Assembly (NCBI RefSeq): GCF_001045675.1
Contig: NZ_LEKT01000001.1
Location: 90,500 to 154,499 of the forward strand
Source: Megasphaera cerevisiae DSM 20462
Lineage (GTDB): Bacteria; Bacillota; Negativicutes; Veillonellales; Megasphaeraceae
Direction of reading: 5' to 3'
Length of the DNA stretch: 64,000 nt
The notes under the pieces are model-generated. The model saw only the letters and a list, made by a program, of their open reading frames with translations, was not told the origin of the DNA and made no database searches. Positions 1 through 9,070 of this stretch are shown here, piece after piece. The position numbers and the translations under genes are program-made. How positions within the stretch are numbered: the stretch's first letter is position 1; every line of letters begins with the position of its first letter.

Positions 1-432
1 ATGACGGGAGTTTTTGGTTCTGTTATGTTGGAACCGGCCCGCTTTTTTATGTTTCTTCTTGTATTTTCTACATGGGCCAGTGATACCTTTGCCTTCGCTA
101 CAGGAAAATGCTTGGGTCGAAATAAGCTGTGTCCTTCCATTAGTCCCGGAAAAACAAGAGAAGGTGCAATTGGCGGATTTTTAGGTACACTGCTGATTGC
201 ATTGATTTTCTCACTTATTTTTGAGTTTTCAGTCATACATGCCTTAGCCATCGGAATAATTATCGCTGTTATGGCGCCGCTTGGCGATTTGGTTGAATCA
301 ATATTGAAGCGGGTATGTCAAGTCAAGGATTCCGGCATGCTGATTCCAGGGCATGGCGGTGTACTTGACCGTTTTGACAGTTTGATTTTTACGGCACCGG
401 CAGTGTATGTTTATCTTGTGCTGATTTCGTAA
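1..432 (+). CDS. cdsA: Phosphatidate cytidylyltransferase, C-terminal part
   Basis: The start lies before the window, so only the last ~143 residues are visible. The family makes CDP-diacylglycerol from phosphatidate and CTP at the inner membrane, the branch point of phospholipid synthesis. Several hydrophobic helices are visible. Near the C-terminus sits the CdsA signature: SILKRVCQVKDSG followed by PGHGGVLDRFD, containing the conserved Lys-Asp and the HGG-x-x-DR-x-D block. The stop is 21 bp before dxr, the usual bacterial order (uppS-cdsA-dxr-rseP). Nothing in the visible part looks damaged. Identification is firm; whether the N-terminus is intact cannot be judged. Confidence 0.95.
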   Translation: MTGVFGSVMLEPARFFMFLLVFSTWASDTFAFATGKCLGRNKLCPSISPGKTREGAIGGFLGTLLIALIFSLIFEFSVIHALAIGIIIAVMAPLGDLVESILKRVCQVKDSGMLIPGHGGVLDRFDSLIFTAPAVYVYLVLIS

Positions 433-453
433 GGTGCTGGCAGGAGCGTATTC

Positions 454-1599
454 ATGAAAAATATAATTATTATGGGCAGTACAGGCTCCATTGGAACACA
501 AGCCATCGATGTAATAGACGCACATAGGGATAAATTTTGCTTGGCCGCAGTAGCAGCTTACTCTAATTGGCAATTAGCCGCCAGGCAAATACGAGATTAT
601 AAGATTCCTTTGGCTTGTATGATAGATCCCGGCGCGTCTGCCAAGCTGCAGCAAACCGTAGGACCGGAATGTACGGTTTTTACTGGTTCGGAAGGCCTGC
701 TGCAGCTTATTGATGAAGCGGATGCCCATATGCTCCTTACCTCTTTAGTTGGCGCTGCCGGTATTGAGCCGACGCTTCATGCAATTGCACAGGGACTGGA
801 TATTGCCCTGGCCAATAAGGAAACCTTAGTAGCTGCTGGTGAACTTGTTATGACCGAAGCGCATCGTCATCATGTGCATATTCTACCGGTCGATAGTGAA
901 CACGGGGCCATTTTTCAGTGTTTGGATGGACGCCGTCCTGAAGAAATAGACCGGCTTCTGATTACGGCTTCGGGGGGCCCTCATTTTCACCGGCCCATTA
1001 CTGATTTTCCACACATTACAGTAGAGCAATGCCTGAAGCATCCAACCTGGAACATGGGCAGCAAAATTACGATTGATTCTGCAACGATGTTCAATAAGGG
1101 ATTAGAGGTCATTGAAGCCCATTGGCTTTTTAATATGCCCTTTAATCATATTGAAGTAGTCATTCAGCCACAAAGTATTATTCATTCTATGGTTCAGTTC
1201 ATTGATAGTTCCGTAGTAGGCCAGCTTGGTATGCCGGATATGCGTCTCCCTATTCAGTATGCCTTTACATACCCTTACAGAATGAATGTACGGGGGGCGC
1301 AGCCAATTGATTGGAAAACACTAGGAACATTGGAATTTTTAGCGCCGGACAACCAAAAATTCCCATCTCTTCCACTGGCTTATGAGGCTGGAAAGATAGG
1401 CGGTACATTGCCCTGCGTTCTCAACGGGGCCAATGAAATCGCCGTATATGCTTTTTTGCGCAAGGAAATTTCCTTCACACGTATTTTTGATATTGTTCGT
1501 ACCGTCATGGAAAAACATACTGTATGCCATGACCTGACTGTGGAATCGATTCGCAGTGCTGATGCGTGGGCACGGCGCTGCGCCGTTTCCTTGCTTTAG
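454..1599 (+). CDS. dxr: 1-deoxy-D-xylulose 5-phosphate reductoisomerase
   Basis: Second step of the MEP isoprenoid pathway: NADPH-dependent conversion of DXP to MEP in the cytosol. The 381-residue length is normal. The NADPH loop GSTGSIG is at residues 8-14, the NKET motif near 121, and the metal-binding DSEHGAIFQ block near 147-155 (D147 and E149 as expected ligands). The later NKGLEVIEAH segment is also typical. The ATG has an AGGAG about 7 bases upstream. It sits between cdsA and rseP, and ispG follows two genes later, so the operon carries two MEP-pathway enzymes. Confidence 0.97.
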   Translation: MKNIIIMGSTGSIGTQAIDVIDAHRDKFCLAAVAAYSNWQLAARQIRDYKIPLACMIDPGASAKLQQTVGPECTVFTGSEGLLQLIDEADAHMLLTSLVGAAGIEPTLHAIAQGLDIALANKETLVAAGELVMTEAHRHHVHILPVDSEHGAIFQCLDGRRPEEIDRLLITASGGPHFHRPITDFPHITVEQCLKHPTWNMGSKITIDSATMFNKGLEVIEAHWLFNMPFNHIEVVIQPQSIIHSMVQFIDSSVVGQLGMPDMRLPIQYAFTYPYRMNVRGAQPIDWKTLGTLEFLAPDNQKFPSLPLAYEAGKIGGTLPCVLNGANEIAVYAFLRKEISFTRIFDIVRTVMEKHTVCHDLTVESIRSADAWARRCAVSLL

Positions 1600-1613
1600 A
1601 AAGGTGTCGTATT

Positions 1614-2636
1614 TTGGGTATAACAATTGCAGCGACTGTATTTGTATTCAGTCTTATCGTATTCGTTCATGAGTTTGGACACTTTATTACCGCTAAATTG
1701 ACGGGAATGCAGGTAGATGAATTTGCCATTGGCTTCGGCCCTAAAATTTACAGTTGCACTTACGGTCCTACGGTGTATTCTCTGCGTGCTATTCCGTTAG
1801 GCGGCTTTAATCGCATTGCCGGCATGACGGAGGAAGAAACGCTCAATGCTCAATCCTTTTTAAATAAACCGGTTCTCAGCCGTCTGATCGTCATCGCTGC
1901 CGGAGCTATTATGAATTTTGTTCTGGCTATTATCATCCTATGGGGAATCATGTTTACTGTCGGAACGATGAATGTATCTCCAGACCCCATTGTGGGTTCC
2001 GTCGTGGCCGATTCTGCGGCTTCGCAGGTCAAGATGCAGCCAGGTGACCGCATCATATCCATCGGCGGTACGGCGATCCATAAATGGGAGGATATTTCAT
2101 CTGCCGTTTCCAAGCATAGCCATGAAGTAGTGACGGTTACAATAGATCGTAACGGAACCGAAATGAAGCTTGACATGATTCCGAAGACGGATACGCAAAC
2201 TGATCGGGCAATGCTTGGCGTTATGCCGGTTATTACGAACCAGTCACATAGTTTTTTTGAATCGGCCGGGATGGCGGTGCAGCGAACAGGGCAGATTTGC
2301 CAGCTTATGATTGTTGGTATTTACAATATGATCACCGGGTCTGCCAAGGCTGATTTGGCCGGACCCATAGGCGTAGCACAGTTAGCTGGTCAGGTAGCTT
2401 CTGTGGGATTTGTGAATCTTCTCATGTTTACGGCTTTTCTGAGCATTAATCTGGGAATTTTAAATCTCCTGCCAATTCCGATGCTGGATGGCGGATATAT
2501 CATCCTGCTTCTTATTGAAGGAATTACACGCCGCCGGATGCCTAAACGGGCACTGTATTACGTGCAGATGTCAGGGATGATTATCCTGGGAGCTTTATTT
2601 CTTTTTGCCATGATTCAGGACATCAGCAGATTTTAG
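1614..2636 (+). CDS. rseP: Site-2 intramembrane zinc metalloprotease RseP/RasP
   Basis: Intramembrane protease of the S2P family, which cuts anti-sigma factors and remnant signal peptides inside the membrane. I place the start at a TTG at 1614, preceded by GAAAGGTG; this gives 340 residues and puts the first membrane helix at the N-terminus. The zinc site HEFGH is at residues 19-23. A PDZ domain occupies the middle (roughly residues 120-200). The second catalytic helix holds NLLPIPMLDGGY, with the family's LDG motif. It begins 14 bp after dxr. The frame stays open upstream to 1566, but that extension overlaps dxr and lacks a ribosome site. No substrate is encoded nearby. Confidence 0.95.
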   Translation: MGITIAATVFVFSLIVFVHEFGHFITAKLTGMQVDEFAIGFGPKIYSCTYGPTVYSLRAIPLGGFNRIAGMTEEETLNAQSFLNKPVLSRLIVIAAGAIMNFVLAIIILWGIMFTVGTMNVSPDPIVGSVVADSAASQVKMQPGDRIISIGGTAIHKWEDISSAVSKHSHEVVTVTIDRNGTEMKLDMIPKTDTQTDRAMLGVMPVITNQSHSFFESAGMAVQRTGQICQLMIVGIYNMITGSAKADLAGPIGVAQLAGQVASVGFVNLLMFTAFLSINLGILNLLPIPMLDGGYIILLLIEGITRRRMPKRALYYVQMSGMIILGALFLFAMIQDISRF

Positions 2637-2654
2637 AAAGGCGGCAGGCATACG

Positions 2655-3722
2655 ATGAAACGAAGAAAATCGCTTCCCGTACAGGTAGGGAAGCTTGGTA
2701 TCGGCGGTACGGCCCCTATATCAATTCAAACAATGTCTACTATTGATCCGGCTGACGAACAGGCGGCCATTGCCGACACATTGCGCTTGGCATCATACGG
2801 TGCCGAGCTTATCCGATTTGCTGTCCCAACTATGGCGGCGGCGAAAGGACTGAAAGCGGTAACCGCAGCATCTCCTGTCCCGATTGTTGCCGATATTCAC
2901 TTTGATTACCGGCTGGCTTTGGCGGCCGTCGACAGCGGCGTGGATGCATTGCGAATCAATCCCGGAAATATAGGTGCTGATGACAACGTCATAAAAGTAA
3001 TCGAAAGGGTCCGACTTAGAAACCTGCCAATCCGAATTGGTATTAATTCCGGATCGCTGCCTGCTGATATTTTAGAAACATACGGCGGCCATCCCACCGC
3101 ATCAGGAATGGTGGAAGGAGCTCTGCGGCATATTTGTATTTTAGAAAAAATGAATTACCGCAATATGGTCATTTCTCTAAAAGCATCGGAAGTTCCACTT
3201 ATGATTGAAGCCTATAAAACCTTGGCTGAAAAAGTTCCTTATGCTCTTCATTTAGGCGTGACTGAGGCCGGCCTGGTTCGTGAAGGAAGCATCAAATCCG
3301 CCGTCGGTATTGGTACTCTTTTATATGAAGGGATAGGAGATACCATCCGGGTTTCTCTTACAGAGGATCCGGCAGAGGAAATCAAAGCCGGTCAGATAAT
3401 TCTTAGTTCATTAGGTTTACGTACCTTTGGTCCGACGCTCATTTCCTGTCCTACCTGCGGTCGAACACAAGTAAATCTAATCGAACTGGCTCAAAAAGTC
3501 CAAAAAGCCCTCAGTACGATAAACGTACCGCTCAAAGTAGCCGTTATGGGCTGTGTTGTCAACGGCCCTGGAGAAGCCCGGGAAGCCGATTTTGGCATAG
3601 CCGGCGGCGTTGGAAAGGGCATTATTTTTTCGCACGGAAAGGTACTGAAAACGGTGCCGGAGCAGCAGCTTGTATCGTCTTTGCTTGAAGAAATAAATAA
3701 ATTTATTCAAAAGGGGTCTTAG
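2655..3722 (+). CDS. ispG: 4-hydroxy-3-methylbut-2-enyl diphosphate synthase
   Basis: Penultimate MEP-pathway enzyme: a [4Fe-4S] protein that reductively opens methylerythritol cyclodiphosphate to HMBPP. The 355 residues match the short two-domain bacterial form, with a TIM barrel followed by the iron-sulfur domain. The cluster cysteines are visible as ISCPTCGRTQ and, later, MGCVVNGPGEA, which also carries the conserved Glu. Start ATG is 18 bp after rseP. It joins dxr in the same operon, giving two of the pathway's enzymes one transcription unit. Confidence 0.97.
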   Translation: MKRRKSLPVQVGKLGIGGTAPISIQTMSTIDPADEQAAIADTLRLASYGAELIRFAVPTMAAAKGLKAVTAASPVPIVADIHFDYRLALAAVDSGVDALRINPGNIGADDNVIKVIERVRLRNLPIRIGINSGSLPADILETYGGHPTASGMVEGALRHICILEKMNYRNMVISLKASEVPLMIEAYKTLAEKVPYALHLGVTEAGLVREGSIKSAVGIGTLLYEGIGDTIRVSLTEDPAEEIKAGQIILSSLGLRTFGPTLISCPTCGRTQVNLIELAQKVQKALSTINVPLKVAVMGCVVNGPGEAREADFGIAGGVGKGIIFSHGKVLKTVPEQQLVSSLLEEINKFIQKGS

Positions 3723-3726
3723 CCAT

Positions 3727-5460
3727 ATGTTAGCATCAAAATTATATTGCCCGACGCTTAGGGAAATACCGGCAGAAGCCGAAGTTATCAGCCACAAATA
3801 TATGTTGAAGGCTGGTATGATCCGTAAAAACGCCGGTGGAATTTATACTTTTTTACCATTAGGCCGACGTGTTGTGCGTAAAATTGAAAATATCGTCCGT
3901 CAGGAAATGGACGCTTCCGGTGCACAGGAAATCATGATGCCGATTGTACAGCCTGCGGACATCTGGCATGAATCTGGGCGCTGGAATGCTTATGGTCCGG
4001 AAATGTTCAAACTGAAAGACCGTCACAATAATAATTATTGTCTGGGACCGACTCACGAAGAACTGATTACCACACTTGTCCGCAATGAATTACGCTCGTA
4101 TAAGCAAATGCCGCTGACGCTGTATCAAATGCAAAATAAATACCGCGATGAAATTCGCCCTCGCTTCGGTCTTATGCGCAGCCGTGAATTTGTTATGAAG
4201 GATGCCTATTCCTTTGATGTGGACGAAGAAGGGCTACATGCAAATTACGAAAATATGTACAATGCATATACCCGTATTTTTACGCGCTGCGGTTTAAATT
4301 TCAAGCCTGTGCAGGCTGACTCCGGACAAATAGGTGGCAACCGAACTCATGAGTTTATGGCTTTGGCAGCTGCAGGGGAAGCTGATGTTGTATCCTGTAC
4401 AGTTTGCAATTATGCGGCCAATATTGAAAAAGCAATTCCTAAAACGCTGGAACTGGCACATGATACGGAAAAAGAGGCTGAACTTATTGCAACTCCGAAT
4501 TGTGCAACCATTGAAGAATTGGTGAATCTTCTCCACATTTCTATTGAAAAGACAATCAAAGCCGTTGCATTTACAATTGACGGTAAAAAAACGGTGCTTT
4601 GTATGGTACGCGGTGATCATGAAGTCAATGATGTGGCAGTACAGCGTATTGTAGGCGGCAATGACATCCAGCCGGCAACGGAGGAAGAGTTAAAGGTGCA
4701 TGGCTTGCAACCTGGTTATATGAGTCCTATAAACGCAGATATTCCAGAGAATGAAACCTTTTTCATTCTTGTCGATCCCACGGCGATGAATATATCCAAC
4801 GGAGTAACCGGCGCAAATAAGCATGGGTATCACTATATTAATGTCAATCCCAAACGGGATTTTAAAAATATGACGGTTGCAACTATTCGTCTGATCACAG
4901 AAGCAGATGTCTGCCCAGCTTGCGGTGCCCCTATTGAAATTGTTCATGGCATTGAAGTGGGGCAGGTCTTTGAACTGGGAACCAAATATTCGGAAGCGCT
5001 GCATGCAACTTTTCTTGATCAGAATGGCAAGGCAAAACCTTATGTCATGGGATGCTACGGTGTCGGTGTAACTCGGACGATGGCTGCCGTTATTGAACAA
5101 TTTAATGATGACAATGGCATTATATGGCCTGTATCAATAGCTCCTTACGAGGCAGCTATTATTCCCGTAAGTACAAAAGATGCATCCATGGTAGAAATTG
5201 CCGCTACATTGTATCATACACTTTGCCAGCATCATGTAGATGTTATCCTGGACGACCGCAACGAACGGGCCGGTGTCAAATTCAATGATGCCGATCTTAT
5301 TGGCTATCCTGTCCGAATAACAATCGGCAAAAAAAGTATCGCAGAACATACAGTAGAAATAAAGACCCGGCGGACCGGTGCCGAAGAGGTTATCCGTATT
5401 GAGAATGCGGCCGCCCGTATACAAGAAATCTTAGAAACGCTCCGGGCAGAAAATAAATAA
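3727..5460 (+). CDS. proS: Prolyl-tRNA synthetase (bacterial, with editing insert)
   Basis: Charges tRNA-Pro with proline in the cytosol. At 577 residues it is the long bacterial ProS type. The class II motif 2 region is at residues ~138-165 (RDEIRPRFGLMRSREF, then MKDAYSFD). The INS/YbaK-like editing domain fills roughly residues 225-400. Motif 3 (GCYGVGVTRTMAAVIEQ) is near 445, followed by the anticodon-binding domain. The ATG lies 4 bp after the ispG stop, so translational coupling is likely. An intrinsic terminator follows directly, making proS the last gene of the operon. Confidence 0.97.
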   Translation: MLASKLYCPTLREIPAEAEVISHKYMLKAGMIRKNAGGIYTFLPLGRRVVRKIENIVRQEMDASGAQEIMMPIVQPADIWHESGRWNAYGPEMFKLKDRHNNNYCLGPTHEELITTLVRNELRSYKQMPLTLYQMQNKYRDEIRPRFGLMRSREFVMKDAYSFDVDEEGLHANYENMYNAYTRIFTRCGLNFKPVQADSGQIGGNRTHEFMALAAAGEADVVSCTVCNYAANIEKAIPKTLELAHDTEKEAELIATPNCATIEELVNLLHISIEKTIKAVAFTIDGKKTVLCMVRGDHEVNDVAVQRIVGGNDIQPATEEELKVHGLQPGYMSPINADIPENETFFILVDPTAMNISNGVTGANKHGYHYINVNPKRDFKNMTVATIRLITEADVCPACGAPIEIVHGIEVGQVFELGTKYSEALHATFLDQNGKAKPYVMGCYGVGVTRTMAAVIEQFNDDNGIIWPVSIAPYEAAIIPVSTKDASMVEIAATLYHTLCQHHVDVILDDRNERAGVKFNDADLIGYPVRITIGKKSIAEHTVEIKTRRTGAEEVIRIENAAARIQEILETLRAENK

Positions 5461-5480
5461 TACCATCATACCTGCAACAA

Positions 5481-5542
5481 AAAAAGAAACAGCCGAAACT
5501 GAAATAATTATATTTCCGAATTCGGCTGTCTTTTCTTTTTTT
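5481..5542 (+). terminator. Intrinsic terminator after proS
   Basis: Inverted repeat ACAGCCGAA (5489-5497) pairs with TTCGGCTGT (5521-5529), with a small inner GAAAT/ATTTC pairing in the loop, followed by a run rich in T. It closes the cdsA-proS operon. Confidence 0.88.
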
Positions 5543-5759
5543 GTTTAAAAAAAATTTCCGTACCATCCCTTGTTCTATCTGAAAAAATTATTATAAATAA
5601 TGATAAATGGATATTTATTATTAAAATAGAAAAAAAATCTAATCTTTTTATCATCTAATTCTCATATTATTTTAATGTTGTTTTCATTTTATTCCAATTT
5701 ATGTATGTAAAAATAGATTTAATATATATGCATATGACATACTATCTGGAGGAATATAT

Positions 5760-7010
5760 ATGGAAAAAGAGAATATCACTCAGCTGATACAAGAATTCAT
5801 GCAAAAGAAAGATTGGGAAGGCTTTTTAAATCAAATAGAAAGTATAAACAAGGAGCAGAAAAGCAATGAATTTATCCGCATAGCAGCAGCTGCCTATAGT
5901 CAAATGCTGGATCTTCCAGAATATACTCATGATTTGCGTGTTTTGCGGGGACTAGCGTTTCTGCATTACAGCGATTATATTACATGCAACTCATATAAAG
6001 GAGAGAAAAATAAAGCGCTTCCCGAAACAAAACGCGAATGTGAAAAAAAGGCCGAAGAATATTTTAAACAAATTCTGCGGCAGGACCGTCAGCCCCGTGA
6101 TCTATATCGGTATGCTCATTTGTTGTATAAGGCTGCTTGTGATTTTCATACCAAGGAACACTTTGTTTATCTTTACGAAAAAAAAGATCAATCGTATGAA
6201 TTATATGATGAAGCCGTCTACCGTATGGAAAAACGTGGCAGAGAACGACAAACAGCATTATACAGCCGGGCCTGCTACGGCTTATGTCGCTGTGGACTGG
6301 ATACGCTGTCCCTTCATTCTACTCTGCTAGACGAATTACTGCTGCTATATAAAATTCACCTGACTCCCTATGGAAGTTCCGATATGCACTGCCATCGTTT
6401 TCTTCGCATGTGTTATTGCATTGAACAAGTCCGTATAACGGAAGTGCTGCCCCGCGTGATTGATAATTTTTCAACCGTCGTGCATACTCATCAGCAATAT
6501 GAAAAATCATGGGATATTTATCATATGCTGGGGAAAATTTTTGATAGTGCGTACCAGTATTTTCTTTGCAAACAACGTGAAGATGCCTACAAAAGTGCGG
6601 AAAAATACTATCAATACGCCTGTGAAATTGATTTTATCCGGCGTCGGGAACACTTGCCGGTATCTGGCTTTGCACATATGTATACGGCGTTGCTGACATT
6701 ATATATTCGCGGCAGAGAAGAAAATAAATTTTATGCTGCCTGGGAGAAATATAACCCTGTCATTCATTTTTCTGAAGGATTCCGTATTTTATCCCAGATC
6801 CGCTGGCTTATCATAAAAAAAGACTATTCTGAAGCTGAAAAAGTACTGACGATCTATATAAACTGTGGGAAATGGCAGCCGGGTTTGTCACGAAACAAAG
6901 CAATCGTACTCCTTGATATTATCAGCGCTGCCTCGACTGGAAAAACAAATACGCTGACAGGTACCTATACATCATTTCAATTAAAACAGCTGCAACATCT
7001 GAAAAGTTAA
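5760..7010 (+). CDS. Orphan alpha-helical repeat (TPR-like) protein
   Basis: I do not recognise this 416-residue protein. It has no signal peptide and no membrane helix, and is rich in Tyr, Lys, Glu and Arg. It contains repeated helix-turn-helix stretches with aromatic and small residues at regular spacing, for example YKSAEKYYQYACEID and FSEGFRILSQIRWLI, compatible with a TPR-like solenoid. No catalytic motif is visible. The ATG has a good GGAGG upstream. The gene stands alone after a ~215-bp very AT-rich stretch, is flanked by unrelated genes and is richer in AT-ending codons than proS. A scaffold or regulatory role, or recent acquisition, are possibilities only. Confidence 0.75.
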   Translation: MEKENITQLIQEFMQKKDWEGFLNQIESINKEQKSNEFIRIAAAAYSQMLDLPEYTHDLRVLRGLAFLHYSDYITCNSYKGEKNKALPETKRECEKKAEEYFKQILRQDRQPRDLYRYAHLLYKAACDFHTKEHFVYLYEKKDQSYELYDEAVYRMEKRGRERQTALYSRACYGLCRCGLDTLSLHSTLLDELLLLYKIHLTPYGSSDMHCHRFLRMCYCIEQVRITEVLPRVIDNFSTVVHTHQQYEKSWDIYHMLGKIFDSAYQYFLCKQREDAYKSAEKYYQYACEIDFIRRREHLPVSGFAHMYTALLTLYIRGREENKFYAAWEKYNPVIHFSEGFRILSQIRWLIIKKDYSEAEKVLTIYINCGKWQPGLSRNKAIVLLDIISAASTGKTNTLTGTYTSFQLKQLQHLKS

Positions 7011-7062
7011 ACGTAATGAGGTAGCCGGCATCCGTTCAGGCACATTTAAAGAAGCGGAAATA

Positions 7063-7383
7063 TTATTTTCTTTTTTCTTTATATTCTGTTCCCCATGCAA
7101 ACATGGCATCCAGTACGGGTTTTAGGCTATATCCGGTTTGGGTAAGTGAATATTCTACTTTAGGGGGGACCTCTGCATATACCCTACGATGTACAAGACC
7201 GCATGCTTCCATAGACCTCAAATTTGATGTCAGTACTTTTTGAGATATAGTACCGACAGATTTTTTCAACTCACCAAAACGCTTCGTTCCATTCAACAAA
7301 TCCCGGATAATGAGTACCTTCCATCGGTCACTGATGAGCATAAGCGTCGTTTCTACCGGGCACTCCGGCAATTCTTTTTCCAC
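7063..7383 (-). CDS. HxlR-family winged-helix transcriptional regulator
   Basis: A 106-residue MarR-like winged helix of the HxlR family. The N-terminus carries the typical Cys-Pro-(V/I)-x-x-(T/A) start (ECPVETTLMLI), then SDRWKVLIIRDLLNGTKRFGEL and the recognition-helix region SQKVLTSNLRSMEACGL. HxlR proteins usually sense electrophiles or redox stress and control a divergent gene. Here the divergent gene at 7524 is an NAD(P)-binding reductase-like protein, which fits that pattern. The single N-terminal Cys near residue 8 is a candidate sensor. The regulatory link is inferred from arrangement only. Confidence 0.92.
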   Translation of the reverse strand: MEKELPECPVETTLMLISDRWKVLIIRDLLNGTKRFGELKKSVGTISQKVLTSNLRSMEACGLVHRRVYAEVPPKVEYSLTQTGYSLKPVLDAMFAWGTEYKEKRK

Positions 7384-7523
7384 AATAATCCCTCATTTTC
7401 CAAACGTTACTTTATAGATACTATAGCACAATAAAGTGCTTACTTTACAAATAGGTGTTACAGATGTATTGTAATCTTACAAAAAGAAAAAAACAAGATG
7501 ATATATTACAAGGAGGCAGAAAA
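7384..7523. promoter_or_regulatory. Divergent HxlR operator/promoter region
   Basis: A 140-bp region between the divergent regulator and reductase genes. A short dyad AGCAC/GTGCT lies around 7426-7441, flanked by related TTACTTTA-type motifs (near 7408 and 7440). These are reasonable HxlR operator candidates, not proven ones. A strong AAGGAGG (from 7510) precedes the reductase ATG at 7524. Confidence 0.5.
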
Positions 7524-8153
7524 ATGAAAATTGCCGTTATTTGCGCCAATGGAAAAGAAGGAAGGCAAATCGTAAAAGAGGGCCTGGAAAGAGGTCTGAA
7601 CATCACAGCCGTAGTGCGTGGTGAAAACCGTTCCGTAGCAACACAGGCCATCCAAAAAGATTTATTTGATCTGACAGCTTCAGATCTAAAAGAATTTGAT
7701 GTAGTAATCGACGCATTTGGTGCCTGGACACCAGAAACACTGCCGCTGCACAGTACCTCGCTCAAACATCTCTGTGATTTGGTAAGCGGAAAAAATACCC
7801 GCCTTTTAGTTGTAGGGGGCGCAGGAAGTCTCTATATTAATTCTGAACATACAGCACAAGTCATGGATGCTCCTGATTTTCCCGATGTATTTAAGCCGGT
7901 AGCAATCAACATGGGAAAGGCCTTAACGTATTTGCGAACCAGAACGGATGTCAGATGGACATATATAAGTCCTGCCGGAAATTTTCAGGCCGACGGAGTT
8001 AAAACAGGAAAATATATGTGGGGCGGAGAAGAATTGCTTTTAAATAGCAACGGAGAAAGTGTGATCAGCTATGCTGATTATGCATCTGCAATGATTGATG
8101 AGGCTGTAAACGGAAATCATATACGGCAGAGAATTTCTGTTGTTTCGGAGTAA
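7524..8153 (+). CDS. NAD(P)-binding NmrA/SDR-atypical family protein
   Basis: A 209-residue Rossmann-fold protein of the YwnB/NmrA-like type (atypical SDR, NAD(P)H-binding). The nucleotide site is at the N-terminus, KIAVICANGKEGRQIVKEG, a variant of the GxxGxxG loop with Asn-Gly-Lys-Glu-Gly. A later strand LLVVGGAGSLY and the YISPAG segment are typical. Start is the ATG at 7524, after AAGGAGG; the frame is open further upstream but without a ribosome site. It lies divergent from an HxlR regulator, so induction by oxidative or electrophile stress is plausible. The substrate is unknown. Confidence 0.87.
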   Translation: MKIAVICANGKEGRQIVKEGLERGLNITAVVRGENRSVATQAIQKDLFDLTASDLKEFDVVIDAFGAWTPETLPLHSTSLKHLCDLVSGKNTRLLVVGGAGSLYINSEHTAQVMDAPDFPDVFKPVAINMGKALTYLRTRTDVRWTYISPAGNFQADGVKTGKYMWGGEELLLNSNGESVISYADYASAMIDEAVNGNHIRQRISVVSE

Positions 8154-8172
8154 GTCGGTATTTTTTCGATAA

Positions 8173-8394
8173 GGCGCTGCACCGGAACCAGCAGAGCTTT
8201 ACCGCAAGTATACCTTGCCATTTTGCTTGGCTTCTTTTATACTAATAACAGGCACACTGTATAATGCAGAAAAAGATGCAGCGGAGAAGGAATTTGCCGG
8301 TTTGGGATATACAAAGAGTTTGATTAAGCATACTGACGGCAGCCCCGATCGGCCGAACGTTGTGCACTATCTTTTGGATCTAAAAAATAGATAA
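8173..8394 (+). pseudogene. Decayed reading frame, C-terminal remnant
   Basis: After a TAA at 8170 the frame stays open for 73 codons to a TAA at 8392 with no ATG/GTG and no ribosome site at its head. The encoded tail (EKDAAEKEFAGLGYTKS, then DRPNVVHYLLDLKNR) reads like a real protein C-terminus rather than random sequence. I read it as the last part of a lost gene. Family not recognised. The surrounding 8154-8460 holds nothing else I can support. Confidence 0.4.
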
Positions 8395-8467
8395 CGGACA
8401 GCAGATTCGCTCCGGTATACAGGATTATCTATTTATTCTGAATTTCAGAAAAGAGGGCGGTTTGGAT

Positions 8468-8821
8468 ATGGATAAAAAGATATTAGAGTATGTGATTGAA
8501 AAAACGCATATATTGATGCATTCGCCATCTTGCAGCCATGAAGCCAAGGCAGCTGCACAGGCTTGGCTGAATGCGGTAGGGACAGAGACAGAGGCGGCAG
8601 AAACTAAAAAATATGTGACAGAACTGGAAGCCGATCTAATGCCTGTGGACAATTTGATTGACTTTACAGAATCAAAAAATGGCATCCAATTATTTGGCGC
8701 AGATACGGCGCACAAGATTGCCGTTCATGCTAAAGCGATCAAAGCAGCCGGAGCAGATTATTGTGATTGTCCAGCTTGCACGGCTGCGGTTGCGATTCTC
8801 GAAAAAAAGGAACTTTTTTAA
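8468..8821 (+). CDS. Conserved small Cys-motif protein, function unknown
   Basis: A 117-residue soluble protein. The C-terminal half carries a CDCPACTAAVAIL motif (three cysteines), which could bind a metal or be redox active. An internal Cys is at SPSCSHEAK. Similar small Firmicute proteins are often auto-named molecular chaperone Hsp90, but nothing here resembles the Hsp90 ATPase fold. I choose the ATG at 8468, about 8 bases after AGAGGGCGG, over a TTG six bases earlier. It is monocistronic with its own terminator. Confidence 0.8.
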   Translation: MDKKILEYVIEKTHILMHSPSCSHEAKAAAQAWLNAVGTETEAAETKKYVTELEADLMPVDNLIDFTESKNGIQLFGADTAHKIAVHAKAIKAAGADYCDCPACTAAVAILEKKELF

Positions 8822-8837
8822 AGAGACACAAACGGAT

Positions 8838-8866
8838 AAAAGGCACTCTATATCGAGTGCCTTTTT
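8838..8866 (+). terminator. Intrinsic terminator
   Basis: AAAAGGCACTC (8838-8848) pairs with GAGTGCCTTTTT (8855-8866) around a 6-base loop. It ends the small Cys-motif gene. Confidence 0.92.
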
Positions 8867-9070
8867 CAGGTTATACTTTGTTTAATAGTACTCAAAGGTA
8901 TTTTTTCCTGTAAAAGTCTCGTAAGAATGGGCTATAGTCATTGCAATAAAATTAGGCTCTGCATATAATAAATATGGTAAGTTGTATGGTTTTTGTTGAT
9001 TTTTCCATACGATTTTTAAAATCAGCGTATATTTTCTATGCCTGTTATATAAGAGAAAGGAGCGGCAACT

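Noticed and set aside
8468..8821. Molecular chaperone Hsp90 as a name for the small Cys-motif protein
   Set aside because: 117 residues with no Hsp90 ATPase or middle domain; the name circulates for similar small proteins but nothing supports it.
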